A stretch of DNA of 64,000 nt from Gemmatimonadota bacterium (GCA_041390125.1 JAWKQN010000021.1:1-64000); one strand, 5' to 3'; positions 8,306 to 17,912 are shown, counted from the first letter of the stretch. The notes: generated by a model not told the origin, from the letters alone. Numbers and translations: made by a program.

Positions 8306-9835
8306 ATGATCGTCCTCGCGCCGTCCGCTCCGCCTTCCGCTCCTCCGGCCCTCACGGCGTCTTCGGATGCGGCCGCTCCGCATCCCGGTACGCCGGCGCC
8401 CACATCGTCTGCGGATGCGTACTCTCCGCCGTCCTCCACTTCAGCGACCGAGCTGGATGTGCTCGAGTCCCTCGGCGACGAGATCGCCACGTTGGCTGCC
8501 CACATCCACGCGGCCACCCATCGCTTGCTCACCCTGCTCGCCCGGTTCGATGCACTCCGCGGCTGGGAGGCGGGCGGTCATCCCTCGTGCGCGCACTGGT
8601 TGAGCTGGCGCACGGGCATCGACCTGGGAGCGGCGCGCGAGAAGGTGCGCACGGCCCGGGCGCTCACGGCGCTCCCGGAGATCTCCGCGTCGATGGCGCG
8701 CGGCGAGCTCTCGTTCAGCAAGGTGCGCGCGCTGACGCGGGTGGCTTCTCCCGAGAGCGAGGCGGATCTGCTCGCGCTGGCGCGCGAGAGCACGACCGCC
8801 CACCTGGAGCGGGTGGTGCGCGGTTGGAAGCTGCACAACCGTCTGGACGAGCAGGCCCTGGAGCGTCTGCGACACCAGAGCCGCTGCTTCTCGGTCTTCC
8901 CCGACGAGAGCGGCATGTACGTCGTGAAGGGTCGGCTCGACCCGGAGGTGGCGGCCGTGCTGCTGCGGGCCGTGGAGGCGGCGGCGGATGCGCTCTACTG
9001 GAAGGGCCCGGACCCGATCGAGGCCGAGGCGCCGATCACGCCGGAGCAGCGGCGCGCAGACGCGGTGGGCCTGCTGGCGGAGCGGGCGTTGGCGGCGGGG
9101 CTGGACCGTGAAGGCGGCGGCCCCGAGGCGCCGATCCACGCGGCGCGGGCGGAGCGCTACCAGGTGATGCTGCACGTGGACGCGCGGACGCTGGCGGAAC
9201 AGCCGGAGGCGGCGAGTGAGCTGCGGGCGGCGGGTTGGGTCCAGACGGCGGATGGGCTTCAGACGGCGGATGCCGCGCGACCTGCGGACGACGCGCAGAA
9301 CTTCGGTGCGGACGCCGTACGGGAGGACCGATCCCCGGAGGGATCCGGGGACCGCTCCCACCTGTCGGACGGTCAGCGCGTTTCAGCGGAAACGTCGCGA
9401 CGCCTGGCCTGCGATGCAGCCGTGGTGCGGGTCACCCACGACCTGGACGGCTCCGTCCTGGACGTGGGGCGGCGTCGGCGAACGATCCCGGCCGCGCTAC
9501 GGCGCGCGCTCGAGGTCCGGGACGGCGGCTGTCGCTTCCCCGGGTGCGGGCGTCGCTTCACGGACGCCCACCACGTGCGTCACTGGGCGGACGGCGGGGA
9601 GACGGCCCTGCCCAACCTGCTCCTGCTCTGCCGCTTCCATCATCGGCGCGTGCACGAGGACGGCTACCGGGTTTCGCTCGACCCCGACGGTCGGGCCGTC
9701 TTCCGGCGACCCGATGGCGCGCTCGTCCCCCATCTGCCACCGCTCACGCGCGGGTCGACCCACGAGCTGCTGGCCCTGCACGAGGCGCTCGGCATCCGAC
9801 CCGACTGGCGCACCGCCGCCGTGCGGCGGGAGTGA
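8306..9835 (+). CDS. DUF222 / HNH endonuclease domain protein
   Basis: From the ATG at 8306 the product is 509 residues. A Pro/Ala/Ser-rich N-terminal tail (about 1-45) precedes the helical DUF222 region (about 45-300), with the typical WLSWRTGIDLGAAREKV and GELSFSKVRALTRVA stretches. A low-complexity linker follows, then VSAETSRRLACDA and a C-terminal HNH domain with its zinc and catalytic residues: GCRFPGCGRR, DAHHVRHWADGG and LCRFHHRRVHE. The family is best known as the 13E12-type proteins, abundant in Actinobacteria, often multicopy and of unclear function. A frame open from 7904 was rejected as the start because that extension runs through tandem repeats and has no domain. Confidence 0.85.
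   Translation: MIVLAPSAPPSAPPALTASSDAAAPHPGTPAPTSSADAYSPPSSTSATELDVLESLGDEIATLAAHIHAATHRLLTLLARFDALRGWEAGGHPSCAHWLSWRTGIDLGAAREKVRTARALTALPEISASMARGELSFSKVRALTRVASPESEADLLALARESTTAHLERVVRGWKLHNRLDEQALERLRHQSRCFSVFPDESGMYVVKGRLDPEVAAVLLRAVEAAADALYWKGPDPIEAEAPITPEQRRADAVGLLAERALAAGLDREGGGPEAPIHAARAERYQVMLHVDARTLAEQPEAASELRAAGWVQTADGLQTADAARPADDAQNFGADAVREDRSPEGSGDRSHLSDGQRVSAETSRRLACDAAVVRVTHDLDGSVLDVGRRRRTIPAALRRALEVRDGGCRFPGCGRRFTDAHHVRHWADGGETALPNLLLLCRFHHRRVHEDGYRVSLDPDGRAVFRRPDGALVPHLPPLTRGSTHELLALHEALGIRPDWRTAAVRRE
9378..9394. repeat. 17-nt hairpin repeat, copy 2 (inside the HNH gene)
   Basis: Identical to 7873-7889. Here it encodes the start of the conserved VSAETSRR motif just upstream of the HNH domain. 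The two copies bracket the DUF222 portion of the gene. Confidence 0.6.
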
Positions 9836-9949
9836 CGCGACAGAGCCCAGGGCGCACGTGAATCGTCTTGCCGGGGACGCCGGGCAGCGCGAACGTCCAG
9901 CCTGCGTCCGGCTCGAGTGGAACGCATGCATGGACCGGGAGGAGGGTGG

Positions 9950-10723
9950 ATGGATCGAGCGATGCCGCGCACAGGCGGCCGGACCCGGGGGCCTCTCCGG
10001 ACGGCGGGGCTGATCGGCCTCGTCGCGTGCACGGGCCTGGCGGCCCCCGCACCCGCCCAGGAGATCCCTCCGGCCGACCGCCTCACGTTCGAGCGTCTGG
10101 CCGACGGGGTCTGGATGCACACCTCCTGGACCACGTACGGCGGGGTGCCGCTGCCGTCCAACGGTCTGATCGTCCAGGAGGGGGACGGGCTGGTCCTGAT
10201 CGACACCGCCTGGGGGGCCGACCTCACCCGGACGCTCCTCGCGTGGATCGACACCGAGATCGGTCTTCCGGTCGTGCGCGCCTATGCCACCCACTTCCAC
10301 GACGATCGCCTGATCGGCTCTCCCGTGCTGGCCGAGCGCGGCATCCCCTTCTACGCGCTGCCGCTCACGATCGAGCTGGCCGCGGATCAGGGCGTGCCGC
10401 TCCCGCGCCCCCTGCCGGCCCTGCGCGCAGGTGAGGCCCACACCGCCGGAGCCGTGGAGATCTTCTTCCCCGGCGGCGCCCACACGCGCGACAACATCAC
10501 GGTCTGGGTCCCGTCCGCCCGACTCCTCTTCGGCGGCTGCGCGGTGCGGCCGGCGGACACCGACTCCCCGGGGAACACCGCGGATGCCGACGTGGAGGCC
10601 TGGCCCCGCTCCATCGCCCGGTTGGAGGCGCGCTATCCGGAGGCCGCCCTGGTGGTGCCGAGCCACGGGCCACCGGGGGGCGTCGAGCTGCTCGCGCACA
10701 CGCGCGCCATCTTCGGTCGCTGA
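9950..10723 (+). CDS. Subclass B1 metallo-beta-lactamase, VIM-like
   Basis: The 257-residue protein has a signal peptide (basic residues, then a hydrophobic segment at 19-32, APAPAQ cleavage region). It also has the full B1 zinc set: H115, H117 and D119 in THFHDDR, H178 in GGAHTRDN, C197 in FGGCAV and H239 in PSHGPPGG. By eye it resembles VIM enzymes along its length: LADGVW, PSNGLIV, LLIDTAWGA-like, THFHDDR, GNxADAD and AWPxSI. An arginine (R200) follows the cysteine at the position of Lys224 in many B1 enzymes. Expected role: periplasmic hydrolysis of beta-lactams including carbapenems; activity is untested. GGGAGGAGG precedes the ATG at 9950, which decides the start over GTG at 9917. No integron, IS or resistance neighbours are visible. 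Confidence 0.88.
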   Translation: MDRAMPRTGGRTRGPLRTAGLIGLVACTGLAAPAPAQEIPPADRLTFERLADGVWMHTSWTTYGGVPLPSNGLIVQEGDGLVLIDTAWGADLTRTLLAWIDTEIGLPVVRAYATHFHDDRLIGSPVLAERGIPFYALPLTIELAADQGVPLPRPLPALRAGEAHTAGAVEIFFPGGAHTRDNITVWVPSARLLFGGCAVRPADTDSPGNTADADVEAWPRSIARLEARYPEAALVVPSHGPPGGVELLAHTRAIFGR

Positions 10724-10771
10724 CGCACAGGCGCGCCCCGGCCAGCGCAGCGCGACCCGGCCAGCACCCCG

Positions 10772-13204
10772 CTATTCCGCCCGCAACGCCTCGACCGGGT
10801 CCACGCGCGCGGCCCGGCGCGCGGGCAGCCAGGCCGCGAGGGCGGCCACGACCCCGAAGAGCAGCGGGATGCCCGCGAACGCGACCGGGTCCACCGGGCC
10901 CACGCCCACCAGGAGCGAGCGGATGAGCTGCGCCGCGCCGAACGCGAGGAGCAGCCCCACCCCCCCGCCCACTGCCACCAGCCCCAGCCCGCCCTTCACG
11001 AGCAGACGGGTGACGTCCCGGCCGGTCGCCCCCAGCGAGACCCGGATGCCCACTTCACGCGTGCGGCGGGCGGACGTGTAGCGCACGAGTCCGTACAGAC
11101 CGATCGTGGCGAGCACCAGCGCCAGCGCGCCCATCACCCCGAGCAGCAGCGCGGCTGCACGCGGCGGGAACAGCATCGTGGCCAGGTGCTGCGTCAGCGT
11201 CGAGCGGGTCACCACCACCACGTCGGGCTCCAGGGCGCGGGCTTCGCGCACGATCGCGGACAGGATGGCTTCCGGGTCATCGCTGCGCGCCACCAGCGTC
11301 ATGGACTCGATGGGGTCCTGACTGTAGGCGCTCATGATCTGGGGTCGAGGCGCCTCCCCCAGCGTACGCACGCGGGTCGTGGCCACCACCCCGACCACGG
11401 TGGCGTCGCGTCGACCGATCTGGACGGTGCGCCCCACCGGCTCCTGTCCCGGCCAGAACCGCTGCGCGAACGCCTCGTTGACGAGCACGGACGGCGGTGC
11501 CTCCGGCGTATCGCGCGCGTCGAATCCCCGCCCGGCGAGCAGCGGGATCCCCATCGCCGCCAGGTAGCCGTCGTCGATGATCTGGTGATCGATGTCGAAC
11601 CCGTCCTGTCCGGCTGGCGGATCCCAACCCGGGACACCGACGCGCCGCGTCTGTACCGACAGGCCCAGCGGCACCATGTCCGCGAGCGCCGTCGCGCGGA
11701 TCCCGGGGAGCCCATGCACGCGTGCTTCCAGGTCGGTGAACCAGCGTGCGCTCTCCTCGGCCCCGTAGCGGTCCGCCGGCAGGCTCAGGTGCACCAGCGC
11801 GGCAGGCTGGTGGCCGAAGCCCGGATCGACCTGCTGCGAGGCGATGAGCACGCGCAGGAACAGGCCCGCACCCACCAGCAGCACCATCGACAGCGCGACC
11901 TGGACGACGACCAGGCCGTTGCCCACGGTGAGCCCCCGGGCCCGTTCGCTGCCCCGCTCTCCCTTGACCTCCGCCGCCACCGACGTCCGAGCCGCCCGGA
12001 GCGCGGGAGCGAGCCCGAACAGCACGCCGGCGAGCACCGTGAGGGCCACGGTGAACACGATCACCTGGGCATCCAGCTCCAGCGCCAGATGGATCGGGAA
12101 GGGCAGGGGAGGCTTGAAGCGCTCCACGGCGATCAGCACGCCCCGGGCGGCCAGCAGTCCGAGCCCGCCGCCAAGGGCGGCCAGGACCAGCGTTTCGGTG
12201 AGCAGCTGACGCACGAGCCGGGCGCGCGATGCGCCCAGCGCGAGCCGGACGGCGATCTCGCGGCGGCGCTCGGTGGCGCGCGCCAGGAGGAAGCTGGCGA
12301 GGTTGGCGCACGCGATGAGCAGCACCAACGCCACCACCCCGAGCAGCAGGCCGGCGACCGGCACCAGCGCCCGGTCGACCAGGGGGTGGATGGCGACCTC
12401 CAGGGTGGGCAGGGCCGACAGCGCCTTGTTCGTGTTGGTGTCGGGATAGGTGGAGGCCAGCGCGGTCCCGAGCGCACCCAGCGCCGCGTTCGCCTGTTCC
12501 AGCGTCGCGCCGTCCGCCAGCCGCGCCTTCAGGAACAGGCTGCGGCTGCCGCGCTCCGTGAGCACGTCCGTGGCGGAGGGGGCGATGACGTTCTGCATCA
12601 TCATCGGCACCCACAGATTGCTCTCCACGCCCCGGAGCATTCCCGTGTGCTCCGGCGCCGCCACGCCTACGATCCGGAAGGAGGTGCTGCCCAGGCGCAG
12701 CTCCTGGTCGAGCACGTCCGGCCGGGCGCCGAGCTCGCGCCGCCAGTACCCGTCGCTGACGATCACCACGGCATGGGTTCCGGGCGTCCGGTCCTCCTCC
12801 GGCAGGAAGCCACGACCGAGCTGCAGCGGGACCCCGAGCACGTCGAAGTAGTTGGCGCTCACGATCTCGCCCGGCACCAGTGTGCTGCCTTCGGGTCCCG
12901 CGATCCGCGCGAACGTCAGGTTGTAGGCGACCACGGCTTCGAAGACCGGCAGCGCCGCGATGTCGGCGTAGTCGGGCCACGACGACGTCGCGTGCTCGAT
13001 CGAGCCGTCCGACGTGTACACCTCCACCAACTGCTCCGGGGCCTGGAACGGGAGATCGCGGAGGAGGAACGCGTTGACCACGGTGAAGACCGCGGCGTTG
13101 GCCCCGATCCCCACCGCCAGCGACACGGCAGCCACCAGGGTGAAGCCGGGGCGGCGGCGGAGGTGACGCAAGGCGAGGGCGAGGTCGCGGCGCAACGTGT
13201 CCAT
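10772..13204 (-). CDS. ADOP-type ABC permease (MacB_PCD/FtsX), orphan
   Basis: The 810-residue protein has the ADOP (acidobacterial duplicated orphan permease) layout. The N-terminus is RRDLALALRHLRRRPGFTLVAAVSLA (split around residue 20), followed by an early membrane helix, a MacB-like periplasmic core (about 50-240), three FtsX helices (about 270-420), a second periplasmic core and three more FtsX helices. The end is the family hallmark LPARRAARVDPVEALRAE. No ATPase gene is adjacent, as is usual for this class; the cargo and partner are unknown. The open frame continues far upstream of the chosen ATG but loses domain similarity. A GGGAG stretch sits before the ATG. Confidence 0.88.
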   Translation of the reverse strand: MDTLRRDLALALRHLRRRPGFTLVAAVSLAVGIGANAAVFTVVNAFLLRDLPFQAPEQLVEVYTSDGSIEHATSSWPDYADIAALPVFEAVVAYNLTFARIAGPEGSTLVPGEIVSANYFDVLGVPLQLGRGFLPEEDRTPGTHAVVIVSDGYWRRELGARPDVLDQELRLGSTSFRIVGVAAPEHTGMLRGVESNLWVPMMMQNVIAPSATDVLTERGSRSLFLKARLADGATLEQANAALGALGTALASTYPDTNTNKALSALPTLEVAIHPLVDRALVPVAGLLLGVVALVLLIACANLASFLLARATERRREIAVRLALGASRARLVRQLLTETLVLAALGGGLGLLAARGVLIAVERFKPPLPFPIHLALELDAQVIVFTVALTVLAGVLFGLAPALRAARTSVAAEVKGERGSERARGLTVGNGLVVVQVALSMVLLVGAGLFLRVLIASQQVDPGFGHQPAALVHLSLPADRYGAEESARWFTDLEARVHGLPGIRATALADMVPLGLSVQTRRVGVPGWDPPAGQDGFDIDHQIIDDGYLAAMGIPLLAGRGFDARDTPEAPPSVLVNEAFAQRFWPGQEPVGRTVQIGRRDATVVGVVATTRVRTLGEAPRPQIMSAYSQDPIESMTLVARSDDPEAILSAIVREARALEPDVVVVTRSTLTQHLATMLFPPRAAALLLGVMGALALVLATIGLYGLVRYTSARRTREVGIRVSLGATGRDVTRLLVKGGLGLVAVGGGVGLLLAFGAAQLIRSLLVGVGPVDPVAFAGIPLLFGVVAALAAWLPARRAARVDPVEALRAE

Positions 13205-13456
13205 GGCGGCTCCCGGGGCGAGGGTCTCCGGGGACCTACGGGCGCGGTGGGCGGGGCGGTTTCGCGGCTCCCGGACCCCGCGAAGGCCCGGCGTCGCCTG
13301 GCTGGAGCTCTGGCGCCGCCATGGGCCGGATCCGGACCCGCCTCCCGGGCGTCGCGGACGGCTGCGGAGCGCGCCGCCACGGCGGTCCAGCCTTGAACTG
13401 GTCCCCCCGTCCGGCCCATATTGAGGGCTCCAACCTACCCCTCGAGGCAGAGCGGC

Positions 13457-13606
13457 ATGGATCTGATCCCCGGTGGTTACGTCTTCACGCACGCGGTGTT
13501 CTGGAGCGTCGTCGGCCTGGTGGCCGTCGGCACCAACGCCGTGGCGATCATCTGCTCCATCGGCCTGGGCATGATGGTCCTGGAGCGGTTCAGCAAGGAC
13601 TCGTGA
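13457..13606 (+). CDS. Small hypothetical membrane protein
   Basis: Forty-nine residues starting MDLIPGGYVFTHAVFW, with one long hydrophobic helix (about residues 11-42) and a charged tail ERFSKDS. A weak GAGG lies about nine bases before the ATG. It is followed after 22 bases by another small membrane protein on the same strand, so the pair may be co-expressed. No family is recognised. It is too short to call a function, and confidence rests on the clean hydrophobic profile and spacing. Confidence 0.5.
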   Translation: MDLIPGGYVFTHAVFWSVVGLVAVGTNAVAIICSIGLGMMVLERFSKDS

Positions 13607-13628
13607 CCCCGCGGGGCGGGACCGGCAC

Positions 13629-13916
13629 ATGATCTTCTGGATCGTCGCCGGCGGACTCGCCCTGGGCGTGGGCATCTGGTTGGGCCTCCCCGGAGACTCC
13701 ACCGTCTCCAAGGAGGAGGCGGACGAGGCGCTCTCCAATCCCTACCGCATCCGCAAGCGGACCAAGAAGGTCTTCACGCCTCTGGACTGGCTTCGCGCCA
13801 ACAAGCGCAGCCAACTCCGCGACGATGACCTCGAGCGCTTCCGGACGGTCCGCAGCAAGAAGGACCGCGACCGTAAGGATCACGACCCGAACGACAGCAC
13901 CACGAAGGACGCCTGA
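13629..13916 (+). CDS. Small hypothetical protein with N-terminal anchor
   Basis: Ninety-five residues: a membrane helix at 2-20 (IFWIVAGGLALGVGIWLGL), then a charged cytoplasmic-type segment with NPYRIRKRTKKVFTPLDWL and a very hydrophilic, Lys/Asp-rich C-terminus. It lies directly after another small membrane protein. No known family is recognised. The compositional switch from hydrophobic to strongly charged and the absence of better overlapping frames support it as real. Confidence 0.55.
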   Translation: MIFWIVAGGLALGVGIWLGLPGDSTVSKEEADEALSNPYRIRKRTKKVFTPLDWLRANKRSQLRDDDLERFRTVRSKKDRDRKDHDPNDSTTKDA

Positions 13917-13946
13917 GCCCGACTCCCCCGTCGGTGTGGCCCCGCC

Positions 13947-15536
13947 TCAGCGCAGCAGGTCCCCCAGGCGTGGCAGCAACGCGTTGACTCCGACCAGCAC
14001 CAACCCCACGATCGCACCCAGCAGGTAGCCGAGCTTCACGATCAGACGAAGCTCGCGCTCGGTCACGCGCCGCACGATCTCCTCCATCTTGGGCGTGGGG
14101 AAGGCGAGCACCTTCTCCTCCACCCGGCGCGAGACCTCGATGCGGTGGACCACCTCGGGGATCTGGGTCTGCACCCAGGCCCACAGCGCCGACCCCAGGG
14201 CCGGCTCGATGCGGGTGATGGCGTCGTCGGGGAACCAGTCGTGCGGTCGGCCCAGGGGCCGGTCCAGCAGGTGCGAGGCAACGCGGTGCAGGCCTTCGCG
14301 GGAAAGGCGCAACGCCGATTCGGTGCGGGCCGCCTCCACCAGCCAGCCGGCGAAGCGCTCCGGAGGCACGCGCCCCAGCAGGTCCCCCCACGTGCGCTCC
14401 GAGAGCCCCTCGAGCGCGAGTCCCAACCGCTCCACGAGGAACTGTCGCGTGCGCGGATCCTCCACCATGCGGACGATCCAATCGCACAACGTCTCGATGG
14501 CCTGTTCGACGCTGTCGTCCCCGGGGGACCCGAGCACGGAGCGTACGGGGCGCCCCAGGAGATCCACGAAGGCGTCGTTGACGCCCTTGGACATGGCCTG
14601 CTGCATCTCGGGCTCGCGCAGCATCTCGCTCAGGCGCTCGGCACCCTCACGCTCGATGGTCCCGAGGACGCGATCGACGGCCTCGTCCGTCATCAGCAGC
14701 TTGGCCACCACGCGCTGGTGGAACTTGAGATCCTGCATGAAACGCCGCAGCAGATCGTGCACCACCCGCTGGAAGCGCAGGCGCGTGACCGGATCCTCGA
14801 GCAGGCGACCCAGGCGCTGGATGGCCAGGGGGAGGTAGCCCGCGACCGCGCGCTCGACCGACGCCACGAGCCCGGACGGCAGGATCTCCTGGAAGGTGCG
14901 CTCCTCCGTCAGCAAGCGCTCCGACCACCGGCCCAGGTACTCCCGCACCGCCGCCCGGAAGGTGGATCCTTGTGTGGCATTCCGCAGCCAATCCGCGGAC
15001 AGCTCCGCCAGGGCGGTCTGGCGGTCGGCGGTCAACAGCTCGGCGAGCGGTTCCTGGCGGATGCGGTCGTAGAGGTCTTCGGCCCGATCCTCCACCTGCT
15101 CGGCGAACGCGTCCGTCTGCACGTGGGCCTGTAGCCGGTCCACCGCGTGGTCCACGCCTTCCCGGAGCAGCCGCTCCATCTCCGGGCGCATGGTGTCCGG
15201 CAGCAACGAGCGCAGCGAGCCGCGCTCGACCCGCAACAGCGAATCGAGGAAAGCGCCGAGCCGCTCGTCGAAGGCCGCCCGGAACTCCGGGGCGGACAGG
15301 ATGTGGGCCAGATCCTCTTCGGTGAGCAGACGCTCCCCCACGGTCCGACCGATCGCGGCGGCGAGTCGGGCCTGGTTCTTGGGGACGGCGCCGTGCAGGA
15401 AGCCGATCCGGAAGCGTCCGACGCGCGGAGGCTCGTAGGGATGGAACAGCATCCAGATGGCGACGGTGTTCGTGATGCCACCGGCCAGGGCGCCGAAGGC
15501 GATCGTGACCAGGGCTGCGACCAGATCGGGACTCAC
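13947..15536 (-). CDS. DUF445 family membrane protein
   Basis: The 529-residue protein begins with a membrane helix and the DUF445 signature GGITNTVAIWMLFHPYEPP, then PRVGRFRIGFLHGAVPKNQARLA (about 45-65). A long charged helical region forms the body and a C-terminal hydrophobic helix (about 500-522) ends it. DUF445 proteins (YheB/YjiN relatives) are membrane proteins of unknown function. The first residues make GTG the natural start because upstream codons add nothing. It is transcribed toward the small membrane proteins. Confidence 0.82.
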   Translation of the reverse strand: MSPDLVAALVTIAFGALAGGITNTVAIWMLFHPYEPPRVGRFRIGFLHGAVPKNQARLAAAIGRTVGERLLTEEDLAHILSAPEFRAAFDERLGAFLDSLLRVERGSLRSLLPDTMRPEMERLLREGVDHAVDRLQAHVQTDAFAEQVEDRAEDLYDRIRQEPLAELLTADRQTALAELSADWLRNATQGSTFRAAVREYLGRWSERLLTEERTFQEILPSGLVASVERAVAGYLPLAIQRLGRLLEDPVTRLRFQRVVHDLLRRFMQDLKFHQRVVAKLLMTDEAVDRVLGTIEREGAERLSEMLREPEMQQAMSKGVNDAFVDLLGRPVRSVLGSPGDDSVEQAIETLCDWIVRMVEDPRTRQFLVERLGLALEGLSERTWGDLLGRVPPERFAGWLVEAARTESALRLSREGLHRVASHLLDRPLGRPHDWFPDDAITRIEPALGSALWAWVQTQIPEVVHRIEVSRRVEEKVLAFPTPKMEEIVRRVTERELRLIVKLGYLLGAIVGLVLVGVNALLPRLGDLLR

Positions 15537-15558
15537 GTGGGGACGCCTTTCCTTCCGC

Positions 15559-16497
15559 TCACGATTGCGCGTGGAGCGCCAGACCCAGGATCGGGTACTC
15601 GACGCCGTACAGGGTCACCGTCCCCTGCAGCAGGAACAGGGCCTCCAGGGGCAGTTGCGGCCCTTCTCCGGAGCCGGCCTGCAGACGCGAGGAGCGCACG
15701 CTCACCTCACCCCCCAGCTCCCCGTCGGCGGCCTGGACCGTCCAGCGGTTCGGAACGTCCCGGCGCGCAGGCTCGAAGGACCGCACCTCCGTCCACTCTA
15801 CGGAGACATCGGGCCACTGCGTTTCGCGGTCGTCCACGCGCGCCCATCCGCGGTAGGCGGCACTGCCGCCGCGACCCTCGCCTTCGAGCACGACCTGCAG
15901 GGAGTCGCCGCTGGTGAGCACCAGCCAATCGCCCGGCGTGTGCTCGGCGGGGCGCCAGTTGCGGTTGAGATCCACGATGGCACCGGGCGTGGATGTGCCC
16001 GCCACCGAGAGGGAGCCCAGGAGCACGCGCACCTCCTCTCCGCGCGGCCCGCTCCAGTCCGCGCGCTGCTCGCCGAGAAGGAGATCCAGCTCGCGCGGTG
16101 GCTGACGGAAGAGCACGTGCTCGAGCGCGTCGCTCTCGCCGACGACGAGGCCCATCGGATCGTGGGGCAGCAGACGCCACGGGGCCCGGCTGGGAGGACC
16201 GTCCCACGCGACATCCATGAACTGCTCCCACGCGTCGGAGCGATACAGCCAGGCGGTCACGTGGCGCTCCACACCACCCAGCCGGGTGCGGGCCTGGAAC
16301 ACCCACGGCTGCACGACCGGTGTGTCCGCAGCGAAGGAGAGGAACATGAGCGTGCGCTCGTAGCTGCGGCCCGGACCCTCCGTCACTTCCGGGCTCGCGA
16401 CAGCCGTCTCTGCCGGCAGCGCGCGCTCCGGGGCTTCGTCACCCCCACAGCCCGACAGGAGCACGGCGAGGCCCAAGGTACAGCGCCACAGCGACAT
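15559..16497 (-). CDS. Hypothetical lipoprotein
   Basis: A 312-residue protein with an unmistakable lipoprotein signal: MSLWRCTLGLAVLLSGCGG, lipobox LSGC, cysteine at 17. The mature part is beta-rich and hydrophilic, with RADWSGPRGEEVRVLLGSL-like strands, and matches no domain I recognise. The ATG at 16497 was chosen over an in-frame position 24 codons upstream because it places the signal peptide at the N-terminus. It lies behind DUF445 on the same strand, 22 bases apart, and diverges from the symporter gene. It is presumably anchored in the inner or outer membrane. Confidence 0.65.
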   Translation of the reverse strand: MSLWRCTLGLAVLLSGCGGDEAPERALPAETAVASPEVTEGPGRSYERTLMFLSFAADTPVVQPWVFQARTRLGGVERHVTAWLYRSDAWEQFMDVAWDGPPSRAPWRLLPHDPMGLVVGESDALEHVLFRQPPRELDLLLGEQRADWSGPRGEEVRVLLGSLSVAGTSTPGAIVDLNRNWRPAEHTPGDWLVLTSGDSLQVVLEGEGRGGSAAYRGWARVDDRETQWPDVSVEWTEVRSFEPARRDVPNRWTVQAADGELGGEVSVRSSRLQAGSGEGPQLPLEALFLLQGTVTLYGVEYPILGLALHAQS

Positions 16498-16610
16498 ACG
16501 TGCGTTGTGCCTCCGCGGAATGCTCGGTTGCCGAAGCGTGCACACGAATCTATGTTGGCGGCGAGTCATTTCCCACAGCCGTCCTGATTTCCCCTCGAGC
16601 TCCAGGGATC

Positions 16611-17912
16611 GTGCCTCTTCATACCAAGATCCTCATCGCGCTGGGCGCGGGCGTACTGGGCGGGTTCATCGCCAATATCCTCGATCTGGCCTGGCTGCAG
16701 TCGTTCTTCGTGGCCATCGAGCCGATCGGCACGGCCTGGATCCGCATGATCACCATGATCGTCGTCCCCCTCGTGGTGGCCAGCCTGCTCGTGGGCACCG
16801 CCTCCCTGGGCGACATCCGCAAGCTCGGGCGGATCGGCGGCAAGACCGTGCTGTTCTACATGAGCACCACGGCGGTGGCCGTCGTGATCGGCCTCGTTCT
16901 CTCCAACGTCGTGCAACCGGGCTCGCGCGTGCAGCCCGAGACGCGTGACTCCCTCTCGGCCCAGTTCGACTCCCAGGCGGAAGCCAGCATGGCGCTGGCC
17001 GCCGACAAGCCGTCCTGGGTGGAGACCGTCCTGGAGATGATTCCGCGCAACCCGGTGCAGGCCGCGGCGAACATGGACCTGCTGCCCCTGATCTTCTTCA
17101 CGATCATGTTCGGTGCGGCCATCACGCTCGTGGACACGGACAAACGCGAGGCGGTGCTCAAGGTATTCGAAGGCATCAACCAGGCCAGCATGGTCATGAT
17201 CGACTGGGTCATGATGCTGGCACCCGTGGCGGTGTTCGCGCTCATCGCCTCCATCGTCAGCCAGTTCGGCTTCGATCTCCTCCAGAGCCTGTTGATCTAC
17301 GCCTTGACGGTGGTGGCGGGGCTGCTGCTCCACGTCGCGATCACCTACATGTCCATCGTGAAGGTGTTCTCGAAGCTCAGCCCGATGTACTTCCTCAGGC
17401 GCGCCAACAAGGCGCAGCTCATCGCCTTCAGCACGTCCTCCTCCAACGCCACGCTTCCCGTCACCATCGAGACCGCCGAGGAGGACATCGGCGTCTCCAA
17501 CGAGGTGGCCAGCTTCGTGTTGCCGTTGGGCGCCACGATCAACATGGATGGCACCGCGCTCTACCAGGCCGTGGCCGTCATGTTCATCGCACAGATCTAC
17601 GGCATCGACCTCACGCTGGCGGACCAGGCCACGGTGGTCCTGACGGCCACACTGGCGTCCATCGGTGCGGCCGGTGTGCCCAGCGCGGGCATCATCACGC
17701 TGATCATCGTGCTGAACGCAGTGGGTCTGGGGGCGCACATCCAGGCGGGGATCGCGTTGATCCTGGGTGTGGACCGCATCCTGGACATGCTGCGCACGGC
17801 GGTGAACGTCACGGGAGACCTGACCGCCTCGACCGTCATTGCGCGGACGGAGGGCGAGGAGCTGGTGCCCCGCCCGGTCGATCACAAGGTCGAGATCGCG
17901 CCCACGCGCTGA
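16611..17912 (+). CDS. Dicarboxylate/amino acid:cation symporter (DAACS family)
   Basis: From the GTG at 16611 the product is 433 residues with about eight membrane segments. The diagnostic motifs of the GltP/DctA/EAAT fold are present: the serine-rich hairpin FSTSSSNATLPVT near residues 270-282, and the substrate-site segment GATINMDGTALYQ near 310-322. Hairpin 2, GAAGVPSAGIITL, is near 358-370. These transporters take up glutamate, aspartate or C4-dicarboxylates with Na+ or H+; the exact substrate cannot be read. An open frame extends upstream to 16500, but that part overlaps the divergent lipoprotein's promoter region and has no membrane character. Confidence 0.88.
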   Translation: MPLHTKILIALGAGVLGGFIANILDLAWLQSFFVAIEPIGTAWIRMITMIVVPLVVASLLVGTASLGDIRKLGRIGGKTVLFYMSTTAVAVVIGLVLSNVVQPGSRVQPETRDSLSAQFDSQAEASMALAADKPSWVETVLEMIPRNPVQAAANMDLLPLIFFTIMFGAAITLVDTDKREAVLKVFEGINQASMVMIDWVMMLAPVAVFALIASIVSQFGFDLLQSLLIYALTVVAGLLLHVAITYMSIVKVFSKLSPMYFLRRANKAQLIAFSTSSSNATLPVTIETAEEDIGVSNEVASFVLPLGATINMDGTALYQAVAVMFIAQIYGIDLTLADQATVVLTATLASIGAAGVPSAGIITLIIVLNAVGLGAHIQAGIALILGVDRILDMLRTAVNVTGDLTASTVIARTEGEELVPRPVDHKVEIAPTR

